Assembly (NCBI RefSeq): GCF_010093535.1
Contig: NW_022985244.1
Location: forward strand, 23,282-87,281
Direction: 5' to 3'
DNA: 64,000 bases
DNA from: Lindgomyces ingoldianus
Taxonomy: Eukaryota > Ascomycota > Dothideomycetes > Pleosporales > Lindgomycetaceae
The notes beneath the pieces were generated by a model, which was not told the DNA's origin, made no database searches, and saw only the letters and a list, made by a program, of their open reading frames with translations. Within the stretch, counting starts at the first letter, position 1. The number at the start of each line of letters is the position of its first letter. Positions 1 through 10,176 of this stretch are shown here, one piece after another. The translations under genes and the position numbers were made by a program.

Positions 1-94
1 GTATTCCCAGGTCTCTGAGTCCCCACGCACTCCCATATGCCTCTGAGTGGATTCATACCGCATTCGGACCCATTGTCTTGCCTGCGCCGTTACA
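1..94 (+). repeat. 3' end of a 289-bp LTR, cut by window edge
   Basis: These bases repeat the last 94 bp of the LTR at 49689-49977, ending in the same GCGCCGTTACA. Only the LTR end is present; the rest lies outside the window. It is GC-rich and looks free of RIP damage, like the 49689 copy. Whether it is a solo LTR or belongs to a full element cannot be told here. Confidence 0.85.
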
Positions 95-476
95 TGTATG
101 TCTTTCTAGCTTTACTATAAGAAATGTTAAACTTATTACTTATTATCTAACTTTATAACTAACTAATAGAGTGCTTTATATAAACATTATTAGCAGCATA
201 AAAAATTTATTTATTTATATTTTTTTTATTATTGCTAAATTATTCTAGAAAAAATAACATGCTTTTTAGAAAATTAATTCTAACTTACTAACATAAAAGG
301 TATAGTATAATGCTTATAAAAAGTAATCTTTTTATTACTAATAAATATAAACTATATCTTCTACTGTTTTATATCTAAATATGTTTAATTTTATTTTAAT
401 TAGTTATATTTTTTAATATCTACACCTACTTTTTCTTTTATCTACTTAAATATTAATTAGTTTACTTTAACTTTTA
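95..476. other. AT-rich RIP-like flank, nothing recognised
   Basis: Very AT-rich and TpA-rich, with no open frame and no match I could see to the named elements. It ends in TTTTA, whose final TA is the presumed target duplication of the terminus starting at 477. Confidence 0.6.
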
Positions 477-533
477 ACGTACCTAACAGGTTGGCCGGCC
501 ACACGGGTTGGCCGGCCACTTTTGCTAAGCCCC
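477..533 (+). repeat. Transposon terminus T1 (outer end of TA-flanked unit)
   Basis: The sequence starts ACGTACCTAACAGG directly after TA and holds two tandem copies of a GGTTGGCCGGCCAC-type motif, then CTTTTGCTAAGCCCC. The same terminus, variably mutated, occurs at 53615 (+), 61147 (-) and 62434 (-), always next to TA. TA target sites are typical of the Tc1/mariner superfamily; no transposase is seen, so that assignment is tentative. The unit is interrupted after 533 by element G and resumes at 53095. Confidence 0.7.
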
Positions 534-1321
534 TGTTACGGCCAACAGTCAGACCGTAATGACCCAGCTGGCTGTCCCACACAGCCCGAACGACGTCGGA
601 TGGAAGACGCTTAGCCCCGCGCTGAGCGAATCACGTAATAGGATAGATAAGGAATAGCTTTAGCTTTTAGACAAAAGCCTAGCAGAATGCATTGTCTAAT
701 AAGCTTTGCAGGTTTGCAGGCTTACAGGTTATGCAGGCTAGGTAAGCATGTAAACATGCAAGCATGCAAAACATGTAAACCCTATGTATATAGTCTTAAT
801 TACAACTATAGTTAGAAAGTTATAATTACTATTTAGTCTTTACCTACTTAATAGACTAAAAGGCATTAAAACTTTTATAAAAAGGATATTACTGCCTTAT
901 ATATCTTACACTATATATACCTCTATTCCTATCTGTCGCGTATACTGGGGCTTAGAGCCTGGGACTGGGGCTCAGAGCCTGGGACGCAGCTCGGGATCTG
1001 GAGATATTATGTTCCGAAGCTCGGTGTATATAAGGAGAGCCCTCAGCTCTCTTAGATAGCAGAGTCACTTCATCTGATCTTCTAAACAGCTACTGCCAGG
1101 CTATTTTATCCTCCACACTATCCTTATAGATTAGGTTTGCTAGCTCCCTATACAGCTGCTAGGTTAAACTACAACCTGCCTTCTTTATCCTGCTAACTCT
1201 ATACTTTGCTTAATAAACTATACACCTAATCTAGCTAAGTTCTATCCCTCTTTTTTGCTAACATTACCTTAGGCTGTTGTACTCCTAAAAATACTATTTT
1301 ATTAAAGTAAAGATTATAACA
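534..1321 (+). repeat. 5' LTR of G (with inserted solo LTR)
   Basis: Starts TGTTACGGCCAACAG and ends GATTATAACA. It is longer than the 3' LTR because a 184-bp solo LTR plus its TSD sits at 934-1122. The first ~120 bp are GC-rich and hardly mutated, while the matching part of the 3' LTR is heavily RIP-mutated. Confidence 0.9.
934..1117 (+). mobile_element. Solo LTR, 184 bp, unmutated
   Basis: TG...CA ends (TGTCGCGTATACTGG ... CCTCCACA) with perfect TSD CTATC at 929-933 and 1118-1122. The G 3' LTR gives the empty site (TATTCTTATTCTTATAG). A TATA-box-like TGTATATAAGGAG lies near 1024. It shows no RIP, so it was probably inserted or reduced to a solo LTR after the surrounding RIP. Confidence 0.9.
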
Positions 1322-1868
1322 GTAATTACTACTACCTATAAAGTATAGCTACTACTACCTTAGACATTAGCATAACAGGTGCTTTAGCTGCTAGCACTAG
1401 CTAGACCTCTATAGTAACTAAAAAAGCATAGAATTAGCAGATACTTTATCTTTAAAACAAGCTTAAATAGCTTAAACAACACCTCTAGCTATAAGTATAA
1501 TAAAGACTTTTAAACATCTATTAGCTATAAGCCCTCTAGCTAGAAGTAGCTAACCTTAGAAACATTACTTAAAAAAAACTAGTATTAAGTTTAAAAAGAC
1601 CCTACGCCTAGCCCCCTCTAAGGCATTTAATAGCTCTGCTAAAGACCTAAAACCTTTCTTTACTAAATGCTACCTCTACATGTAATATAACAAAGGCGCT
1701 TTTAAAATAAATAAAAAAATAATTTTATAAATAAGCCTACACTTAGAAAGATTACTTACTATTTAGTTTTAGCTCTATGCTAACAACTAGATAAACTATA
1801 AAACAAATAGTAAACTCTTACTGCTAAAAACATAGAAAGTCTTTAAAAACCTTAACTTATTTAAAACA
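1322..1868 (+). pseudogene. G leader and 5' gag fragment
   Basis: Internal sequence of G between its 5' LTR and the hAT insertion. It is AT-rich with many stops. By position it holds the primer-binding site, leader and the first part of gag, but no domain can be recognised and the primer-binding site is obscured by mutation. Confidence 0.6.
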
Positions 1869-1876
1869 GCTCTTAC

Positions 1877-4800
1877 CAGGGCTTCCAACGGGCCGTACTA
1901 CGGTCCGTACAAAGTGAACCGTAACGGTCACGTGTTCAGTACGAACGTACTGAGTTCGTGAGCCGCACTGTACGGTTAATGATGCCCTAGGTACAGTACG
2001 TAGTACAGATCGTATTACCCTTTTAGGAAGTTTTTATAGTGATTCTGGAGGAGTAGGAGGACTCTGGTAAGCAGGAGGTCTGCGGGGAGAGCTTCTAGAG
2101 CTCTGATTAGCTGAAAGTTTTGCAAGGGCGCTTAAATCTCTTTCTAAGGGGTTTAATCTATCTATCTGCAGTCTGTTGTCTTAAAAATGCCTATTACAGA
2201 CTATTTTCTATTGTAGAGTTATCTATCTACGCGTCTTGCTGCCTTACAGGCCTTATCTAGTTAATTAGATCCCTCTGTTGTCTATTTTGCGCAGTCTTGT
2301 AGGCTGCAGAAGTTAAAAGCCCTCTACACTGCGTCTCCTGCCTTATCCTGTGATAGTACACTGTCTATAGCTGAAGATTAATCACAGCAGTTCCTAGAGG
2401 ACTGCAATTGTAACGCTAGCGTTAAGTTTACAATTAATTAGAATAATATATAGCTATTAGACTTAAAACAGGCGTTGCCCTTAGCGCAATTAGGTTACTA
2501 AGTAAAGAACAAGACTACCTTGCAAGGCAATTGTACGCTGTTAAAGGTGTAGGCTTATAGCGCGGATATAACGCTCCTAGAGGAGCAGGGCAAGGTAATC
2601 CGCCTCTGGCTCTGCTGTTGGTGTCATGAGCAGGGCTCTTAAGGCGCTGCAAAGGTAGTAGATGGCTATAACTATATTATTTAGCACCTACTAAGGGAGC
2701 ATAAGGTTAACGTTAATAGAGAGCTCTTACCTAATAGCGTACAGCTACCGCAGCACCTATGGGAGGCAGCTAGAGGAGTAGCAGGCTTGTCGCGGGGGTT
2801 ATCTTATACACTATAGCAGGAGGGTCCTCTGCGCAGTGCCCTAGTTAACTAGGTTATAGTGTAGGATTAGTTGTTTAAAAAGGCTATTTTATTAGAGACC
2901 TATAGTTTTATTAGCTAGAATTGCATAAATCTTCTTGCCGCCCTACTACATTCTACTACTACGCTCTCTAAGGATATCCACGCTGCACTTATGCAGCAAA
3001 AGAAGGAGATTTAAACAATACTAATTACTGCGCTGTTAAAAATTGCGCTAAGCGTAGATATGTAGTGTTCTAGAAACTACCTTTCCTTCCTTGCAGTAGT
3101 GGCTTACTTTGTTAGTATGCGCGCACAGGCCACTATTGTAAGAACTCTGTAACTAATGACAGCTAGATGCCTTACACGCTTAGTAAGACCTCTTAATTAG
3201 CTTTAAAAACCTATATAGTGACTATACTAGCAGTGCGCAAGCCTCTAAGATAGCTGCTGTTATTAATAAGTATAATATCACGTTAAAATTTAGCTGCTTT
3301 GTTAGGGATAACATGTTAAATAACAACAACAAGCTTATTTAGAGCCTTAATAAGGAGCTTAACCTACTATATAAGCTTAATAGACAGCACTAAATCTGCT
3401 GCACTGCCTATATAATCTAGGTAGTTATTAAAGCTATTATATACAGCAAAGGTGTTACAAAATTTAAGCAGGAGCTTACTAGAGCTGCTCTACGCAATTA
3501 ATTTAAGCTATATAGAAAGCGTAGAGTTGTTAGACAACTCTATAACTTTATAAACAGCGTGCTGGCATTACATAAGCGCATAAGGCTTTTTAAGACTCTC
3601 TAAATTAACATTGCAAAGAAGGACTTAATTTAGCAGTTCAGCACGCTTAATCTAGTGCGCAATAGCAGAGTACGCTGGCACTTAGTTTACTTTATGCTAT
3701 TACGCTGTTACAAGCTTAGAGAGGCTATTAGTTGCTTTTAACAGTAATAAAGAGGCTCTTTTAATGCTAATAAAAAGACTTAATAAGCTAGCTTTAATGC
3801 CCTAGCAGATCTTATTACTAAAGATAATTAGAATAAGATTAAGCGCTTTAAGGACTTTTTAGAAAAGTTTTATTAGATAACAAAGAGACTTAAGGGCTAG
3901 GGCTTATCTAGCTTACTATAGAGAACTATAACAGAGCTTTAGTGCCTCTAAATCCACCTTAATTAAATAAGAGTAATTACTACTAATAAGCTAAGCAACT
4001 TGTACTTTAAAAATGCTGTTAAGTTTAGCTATTAAAAGCTTACTACTTACTAGGGTAAACTAATCCTTAATCTGCTAGTCTTATACTACACAGTTACTAC
4101 TATTCTTAACTCTTAATTGCGCTTACTTTAGTTTTAAAATCACTAGCAGCATTATAAAAGCTAAGTAGATAAGGTAACTAGGTTAATAGAGACAATCTTT
4201 AACTAGTATTTAGATGCTAAGAATAAGCATAAGGTTAAGAATAAGCTATTATCTCCTAGGCGTCGCAAGCTGCTAGGTGGCGACTATTATAATAATAATT
4301 ACAAGGCTTGCCTCTCTGTTAACCTCTTTTTTATAATAAATTAGCGCTTATATAAGCGTAAGAAGGTGTTAAATAAGCTGCAGCTCTACTATAACTTTAT
4401 AAAAGCTAATTACTATAAAGATTACCCCTCACTACGCAGAGAACCCCTATAATAGTGGCTTACTAGAGGCAAAACAGCCTATCCTATTCTCTTTAAGATT
4501 ACCCTTAATTTCCTTACTATCCTAGCTACTAGTTGCAAGTGTGAGAGGTGTTTTAGCGCGGCTAGTTGTACAGTAACTAACAATTAAGGCTTACTAAAAA
4601 GTGCAATAATTAAGGCTATTTAACTCTAGAAGAACTGGCTACAGCACAAGGTAGTAAGCAGCAAGCTTTTAGACCTCTCTGCTCTTGTTACTAAGGAGAA
4701 TTAGTTATCTTATAGTTAATTAGACCTTAATCTTGCGTCTCTAGAGACCTATAATCTCAGCTGTTTTAACTAGAGTATGGCGTACTTTAATTGAATTGTA

Positions 4801-4948
4801 CTACTTGTACAGATCACGTGAGCCGTAACAGTTACAATACGTACACCTACCTCTCCTCCTCCCTGCCGTACGAACGTACCCAAAATCTCACCCGTACAGG
4901 CCTCAAAATCGCCCAATCGTACAGTACTACGCCTCGTTGGAAGCCCTG
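1877..4948 (+). mobile_element. hAT-superfamily DNA transposon
   Basis: Terminal inverted repeats CAGGGCTTCCAACG at 1877 and CGTTGGAAGCCCTG ending at 4948 are flanked by a perfect 8-bp duplication GCTCTTAC (1869-1876 and 4949-4956). An 8-bp TSD with short TIRs beginning CAG is the hAT hallmark. The 3.07-kb length and an internal hAT transposase relic with BED finger and hATC domain confirm it. Both ends are rich in GTACG/CGTAC motifs and are much less mutated than the middle. Confidence 0.95.
2187..4700 (+). pseudogene. hAT transposase, inactivated
   Basis: A frame opens at ATG 2187 (MPITDYF...) and keeps protein-like content through TAG/TAA stops. A BED-type zinc finger lies at 2607-2702: Trp then Cys codons at 2613-2624, and His codons at 2685 and 2700 (H-L-L-R-E-H). 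The C-terminal hATC dimerisation domain is at about 4440-4690, with the TS...CERCFSA motif at 4528-4560. The finger and the hATC segment lie in different frames, so indels or an intron add to the nonsense mutations. Such proteins cut and paste the element by binding its ends; this copy cannot be functional. Confidence 0.9.
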
Positions 4949-4956
4949 GCTCTTAC

Positions 4957-5884
4957 TATAATCTATAAGTTAGTTAATAAAGAAAAATAAGTAGTTAATA
5001 AAATAGACGCTTTCTAACAGAGAAACAGCTTTGTCTAATAATACGCAGCCTACTTTAGAGAATTGCTAGCTATCTGCAGATAGACTAACAAAAAAGCTGT
5101 AGAATAAATGTTTTATAAAAAGCTTTTAGACATAATTAAAAATAAATTTACTTACATAAAAAAGCTTAAAAGCTTTAAAAATTATGTTAAAAAAGCACTT
5201 ACTTATAATAAAAGACACGCTAAATAATGTAGTAAAAAAAAAAAAAGCTAGATAACTTTAAAACCTAACTAGTTTTAAAAGAAAAAGAAAACTCTATAGT
5301 CTAATAGTAAACTTATAGACCTTAGTTACACTAAGCATATATGTAGCTTCTCTAAAAAAAAGAGTAGTACCTTTAAAAGTGTAAGGCTACCTTTAAATAA
5401 AGAATAAAAGAAATAGCTTAAAAAAAGGCATGTCTTAACTATAAAAAAGTAGGCTACTTTTATTAAAAATGTTTAGACTTTAAACAACTAGAGAATAAAA
5501 ATAGCAGCTTAACTATAAAAGCTATGTATATTAATAAAAGCCTTAAGAGTAATAAAATACATAACAGGCTTAATAAACAACTTTACTAAAGATGTAGAAA
5601 TAACTATAAATCCTCTAATTATCTAATAGACTATTAGGAGGTTAAAGTCTAGAACAGAGACAGTATCTTTAGGGCTATTAAATAAGCTGTAGTCTTAGAA
5701 GGATAGTAACACCTAATATAAGTAGCTAACTATGTTAAAAACATAAAAAAAGAGAAAAATAATACTCCTTTAAATAAAGCAAATTAAGAATCTTACTAAA
5801 GGAACTTAAATAAAGGTTTAAGTAAGGAAATTACTAAAAGTGTAAAAAATTCTATAACTATAACTTCTACAAAATAAGACTTTA
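4957..5884 (+). pseudogene. G gag, nucleocapsid region
   Basis: Continuation of G gag after the hAT insertion. A retroviral-type zinc knuckle is legible at 5431-5472: C-L-N-Y-K-K-V-G-Y-F-Y-stop-K-C, where the second Cys and the His both read Tyr (TGC to TAC and CAC to TAC fit RIP). The same knuckle is found in A (37650-37694) and B (14780-14821). Gag coats the element RNA in virus-like particles. The frame is interrupted again by M after 5884. Confidence 0.8.
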
Positions 5885-5984
5885 AAATACTACAACAGTT
5901 TATAAATAATCTGTAAAAGCAAAGCTTACTTAGAGTAATAGTTAGTACATTAAGGTAGGTTATTTAGGTTAAAGAATAGTTGTA

Positions 5985-7027
5985 GCATAATGCTTAGCAA
6001 ATTAGTATTAGACAGGTGATAGACATATAATAACAATATTTAACTATAGTATGTAACTAATTATAGCCTGTAACTAAGCGTAGCTAATACTAATCTCTAA
6101 CACACTAATATAGCTAATGCTAATCTCTAACACACTAATATAGCTAATGCTAATCTCTAACACACTAATATAGCTTATGCTAATCACTAACACACTAATA
6201 TAGCTTAAAAAGTAGAATAAACATAACTAACTATAATTTAAATATGTTTTATATAACATATACTAGAGTAAACTACATGTAAATTAATATAAAAATGTAT
6301 GTATATTAAGTATAAATTATTTTAAAAAAGAATATAAGAAATACATAAAGTAATAAAAAATAGTGTTACTAAAGTTTATTTAAAAAGATTATAACTAACT
6401 AGTGTGTTTTAAAAAAAAGATTTTACTTAACTTTATATTTTATAAACTTAAATATATTATGTCTAGTAAGTGTTACTAATAACTTACTTTATTTTTAGTA
6501 ATACTATAAAGATAGTAAAATTATTACTCTTTATATACTTTTTTACTTATTACACATTTTATAGTTATATAATATAGATTATTTTGCATTTTTAAAAAAG
6601 TATATAGACGCTAAGCTAAAAACTTTATACATAACTAAATTACTTATTATAATAGCTTGCTAATTTTTAGCTTTAATTAAGTTAGTAAAATTTATTTTTT
6701 AAAAACTAAAAGTTTATATAAATTTAAGATTAGTTATCTAGAAATTAGTTAATTATTAGCTATAATTAAAAGAACACGTTCTAACTCTAGCTTTTAACGC
6801 GTTTCTGCTCTTATAATTGTAACAAGGTTAGCATAGTTAACTACATAGCCTTCTCTTGCTTATAGAGGTTTAGGCTAGGCTAGAGACAACTGCTAGTGCT
6901 TGTGCTTACTCTAGCATTACCTATATATATATTATACTATGCAAGAATACTTAGCTTAAGTATTCTTATGCGTAACTTTTAGTACAGTAGGGAAAGTTGT
7001 ATAGTATTGGCTTAGCAGGCAGGGCGC
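5985..7027 (+). repeat. Left part of M copy 1 with RIP-mutated 30-bp array
   Basis: Positions 6089-6208 hold four 30-bp units of the type CTAATCTCTAACACACTAAT. The downstream flank to about 6480 matches 16790-17034 after C-to-T and G-to-A changes. A stretch near 6590-6660 resembles the palindrome arm near 61610-61680. The second M copy lacks 5984-6826; its sequence passes almost directly from the equivalent of 5983 to 6827. No coding potential. Confidence 0.65.
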
Positions 7028-7619
7028 TGCTACGGTCTACGGTTGGACCAGCGTAACTCCACCGGCAGTGCTCCACAATCTAGCTGGATTGGGACAGGGC
7101 TCGCTTACAGACCAATCGGAGGACGCGGGGGCAGCGCAGCTGCCTGCGATAGTCGACGAATGCGTCGTCCAATAGGGAAACGGGCCACGAATCCACGGGA
7201 GCTCAAGGGAGCTCTGGGAGCCCGCCTTGGCAGGCTACCATGAACTCCCTCCGCTCCCCTTGGCGCCCCAGCACATGTATATAGTTCCCGCATTGAACAA
7301 CCCTTAGGAGGTGTGTTCAACGTTTAGTTTATTCATTACATAGACTGAGTAGCATTCAGCTTTCTAAGGAGCTGTAATACTATTTGTATATCTTGCACCA
7401 TATATACCTCCAACCCTGTCCGAAAGGACCGTTTGACCCCGGCCTCCCTACTGCCGCACATAGGGCAAACCACGATCCGGTCACCCTACCCTCCTCCACT
7501 AGCCCAATAGCCTGTACGTAGGACTGTACACCCTACCGGTTGGCCCCTACCATCCGTCCTACTCCACCCCTAGGAATAACATAAGACCCGCGTGCTTCCC
7601 CGAAGCAAGGATTGTAACA
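7028..7619 (+). mobile_element. Solo LTR of the A family, 592 bp
   Basis: Starts TGCTACGGTCTACGG and ends AAGGATTGTAACA, matching the LTRs of gypsy element A (read on their minus strand). TSD GGCGC flanks it at 7023-7027 and 7620-7624. The unoccupied version of this site is in the second M copy at 39557-39568. It is GC-rich and nearly free of RIP. Spurious open frames at 7043-7320 lie entirely inside it. Confidence 0.95.
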
Positions 7620-7624
7620 GGCGC

Positions 7625-8550
7625 CTACCTTATTACAACAATAGTCTTCCTCTTCTTTACACCTTGCGTTCTCTAGCGTTGCACCTGTTCCTTTCACTGT
7701 CTAATACTGCCACGCTACGCCTAATACTACTACCTAATATCTTTAATTTAATTGTTTTAGCATTAAAGCCCTAGTTGTAGAGCTGCAGCTTGTATAGTTT
7801 GTTGCCTCTGCAGGAATTTCTTAGAGTGCTAGGGAGCTCTAGCGCTGCTTCTGCCTCTTCCTCTGCCTCTCTATTAAGGCAAACATTAATATAGTACATG
7901 TAATACCTTAACAAGCTGTTTTGTTTACACAACTGCTAGTTTAGCTTCTTTAACTGCTGTTTAAATATAATAGGCTAATGCCTAGAGGTGTTAGTAAGAG
8001 ATTACCTAGCAGTGTTAGGAAATGCATAAAGTAAATTGCAGCAAATTGTAGTAAACTACAGCAAATTGCAGCAAACTACAGCAAATTGCAGCAAGCTACA
8101 GCAAATTGCGGCAAACTATAGTAAATTGCGGCAAACTATAGCAAATTGCAGCAAACTATAGCAAATTGCAGCAAACTACAGTAGATTACAGCAGCAGGCA
8201 ACAATCTCTAGTAGATATTAGTTGTGTTGCAAGTATCTCTACGTATAGAGAGGGTTCTAGGGGGGTAATGCCTCTAGAAAAAAAGCCTTACAAAGGGTAG
8301 TAATAATTGCACATAAGCTAGTGTTAGCGTAATAAGAAATTACTAAGCTTTAAGCAGCTAATAAGGCAGCTACATTTAGAAAGGCCTGCGCTTAACAGCT
8401 TAAAATAAATTTAGGGCGCGCAGTGATAGGAAAAAGGCAAAGAAGCAGGTGTAAGCTAAAGTAGATAAGCAATCCTAAAGGCGCTGCAGACAGTGCAATT
8501 AGACTAGGCATAACGCGCAAACGTGTAAGCAAGAAGTAGAAGTAGTATCT
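7625..8550 (+). repeat. Region Y, copy 1 (interior of M)
   Basis: Noncoding repeat matching the inverse of 30831-31721 plus 39400-39560, and more distantly the palindrome arm 61980-62310. It resumes after J at 16551, where it runs into a terminus (CTTGGCAAAAGTG then two GAGCAACT motifs) organised like T1. A decamer array occupies about 8030-8190. The shared end structure suggests Y and the 53615-62434 element are relatives. Confidence 0.7.
8030..8190 (+). repeat. Decamer minisatellite in Y, copy 1
   Basis: Tandem 10-bp units alternate between GCAAATTGCA and GCAAACTACA or GCAAACTATA forms. The inverse array is at about 31235-31470. Short open frames across such arrays are low-complexity artefacts. 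Confidence 0.9.
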
Positions 8551-8727
8551 TGTTAGATTAAAGCACTGTTTCTAGGCTTCCTGAGATGAATGATGGGTTT
8601 AGATATAATGTATGGGATGATGATTGATTGTGTTGATTTATCAATCCTTTTTCTACTCTACTCGTGTTGCTCGGCTTTTGTTTTTCCGATCCGAGTCCCT
8701 CGCGCACTTGCCCTATGCGCGACCAGC

Positions 8728-8845
8728 TTGCAACATGCTGCAATTTGTTGCAGAATATTGCAAAATGCTGCAACATGCTGCAATTTGCTGCAAATGCTGC
8801 AAAATGCTACAACATGCTGCAATTTGCTGCAACATGCTGCAAAAT
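8728..8845 (+). repeat. TGCA-rich decamer array in J, copy 1
   Basis: Units of about 10 bp such as GCAACATGCT, GCAATTTGCT and GCAAAATGCT. The array continues after gypsy B at 16427-16460, so B landed inside it. Its inverse is at 30485-30640. The overlapping open frames rich in Cys, Leu, Gln and Asn are products of the repeat, not genes. Confidence 0.9.
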
Positions 8846-9431
8846 TGTTACAATCCTTACTTCGGAAAAATGGTGTTTCCGGAGTACAACGGCCTATATG
8901 GGTATTAGTGGAGAAGGGATGAGAACTTAGCTAGATCAGGTGTACGGTCCGTCGAGCAGAGTGAGGGATAGTCGGGGTTTCGGAGGCAGGCTGTGGTTTG
9001 TCCCTATAGCTGTATGGGTAGCTAGGTGTTACCAGTTAGGTAGACAAGGGTTAGAGGTATATATGTTACAAGATATACAAGGCAGCTTAATCCTCTTTGT
9101 AAAGGAGTTAAGCTTTTTAGTCTATTATAAAGAATAAACTAAACGTTAATTACAGCCTTCTAACTATAGTTAGGATTAAGACTATATACATAGTGGTTGC
9201 ATGCCTGCATGCTTGCATGCTGTTTTCCTTTGTGTCCTGCAGGCGCGTAAGCCTGTAATACTTTATTAGACAGCGCATTCTGCCAAGCATTTGTCTATAA
9301 GATAGCACTATTCTTCCTCTGTTTAGTTGTAAGGTCTACTAATTGCAGGGTTAACTGTCTTCTATCTACTGTGCTTAGGGCTGTGTGTAATAGCAAGCTA
9401 AGTCATTGCAGTCTGTTTGTTAGCTGTAACA
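8846..9431 (-). repeat. 3' LTR of B
   Basis: Begins TGTTACAATCCTTACTTCGG and ends TTAGCTGTAACA on the + strand. It contains GCATGC-rich sequence near 9193-9225. The first ~200 bp are barely mutated; mutation rises towards the interior. Confidence 0.95.
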
Positions 9432-9555
9432 CGCAGGCCTTCCTCCTAGTTAGCGTCCTTGCTGTTATGTTCTTTCTGTTGTAAGCGTTAGGTTTTCTTT
9501 TTAGCTAGTGCGTGTCCTTCTATAAACGCCTAATGTACGCTTATCCTTTTTAACT

Positions 9556-10176
9556 ATGCCTTGTTAGGCTCCTTGTCCTTCTGCCTCTGCTTGTCGCCTT
9601 TAGACTATTGCTTGTCTTAACCTTCTTTATTGTACAAAGATGCGTCCTTGTGGTCCTTACTACTTAAGCAGTTCCTTTTGTGTAATGTCCTTGTTATTAG
9701 ACAAGTGTGTAGAATGTGTTTAAAAGGGGTGTTACTGTAATACGTTTATGTTAGATGTATCCTAGAATTATTTAAAAAGGGAGCAGAAAAGGTTGCAGGC
9801 AGAGTTAAAGAAGGCTTAAAGAGATAAGATGTGCAAAAAGAAGAAGTCTTTAGCGCATCTACAGTCCTTAGTAGCTTATTAAGAGAGAGCGCAGAAACAG
9901 CTTAATCTTTTAGCAGGTTAAAAGGCAAAATATCTAGAAAAAGACTTCTCTTCCTTAGATAAGCTTAAAGCACTTAAGGCAGAAGCTAAGGAACACTCTT
10001 CTTCTTAACCTGCGTTAAAGGGGAGTAGTTTCCCTACATTGCAGCTAACTAATGCTATAATAGTTTTAGCTAATAAAGGTGTTTTCTAGTCTAAGGAACT
10101 TTCACTAGAGTGGTTTAACTTAGAAGGCGCAAGTAATACTCCTGTAGCGCCTTCTAGGCGTTCTGCAGGTTTATAA
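9556..10176 (+). pseudogene. Antisense accessory ORF of B: Cys-rich plus coiled-coil-like protein
   Basis: On the strand opposite to pol, a frame from ATG 9556 reads as coherent protein for ~205 codons. In-frame stops at 9565, 9601, 9721, 9763, 9817, 9880, 9919, 10006, 10087 and 10174 are all TAA or TAG, as RIP of CAA, CAG or TGG gives. The N-terminal part is cysteine-rich (MRPCGPYYLSSSFC from 9640, DKCVEC at 9700, then GCYC); the middle is a Lys/Glu/Leu-rich helix-like region (9774-9990). Elements A and G have the same frame in the same place. Its 3' end overlaps the tail of pol. Function unknown: a Cys-coordinated metal-binding domain with a dimerisation helix is inferred from composition only. 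Confidence 0.7.

Noticed and set aside
6089..6208. CRISPR-like array
   Set aside because: Contiguous 30-bp units without spacers in a fungal transposon; a minisatellite.
7043..7320. GC-rich frames on both strands
   Set aside because: Entirely within the solo LTR 7028-7619.
8590..8930. Several overlapping open frames of 88-110 codons
   Set aside because: They lie across the decamer array and the LTR start of B; the Cys/Leu/Gln/Asn-rich product is dictated by the 10-bp repeat and is matched on the opposite strand.
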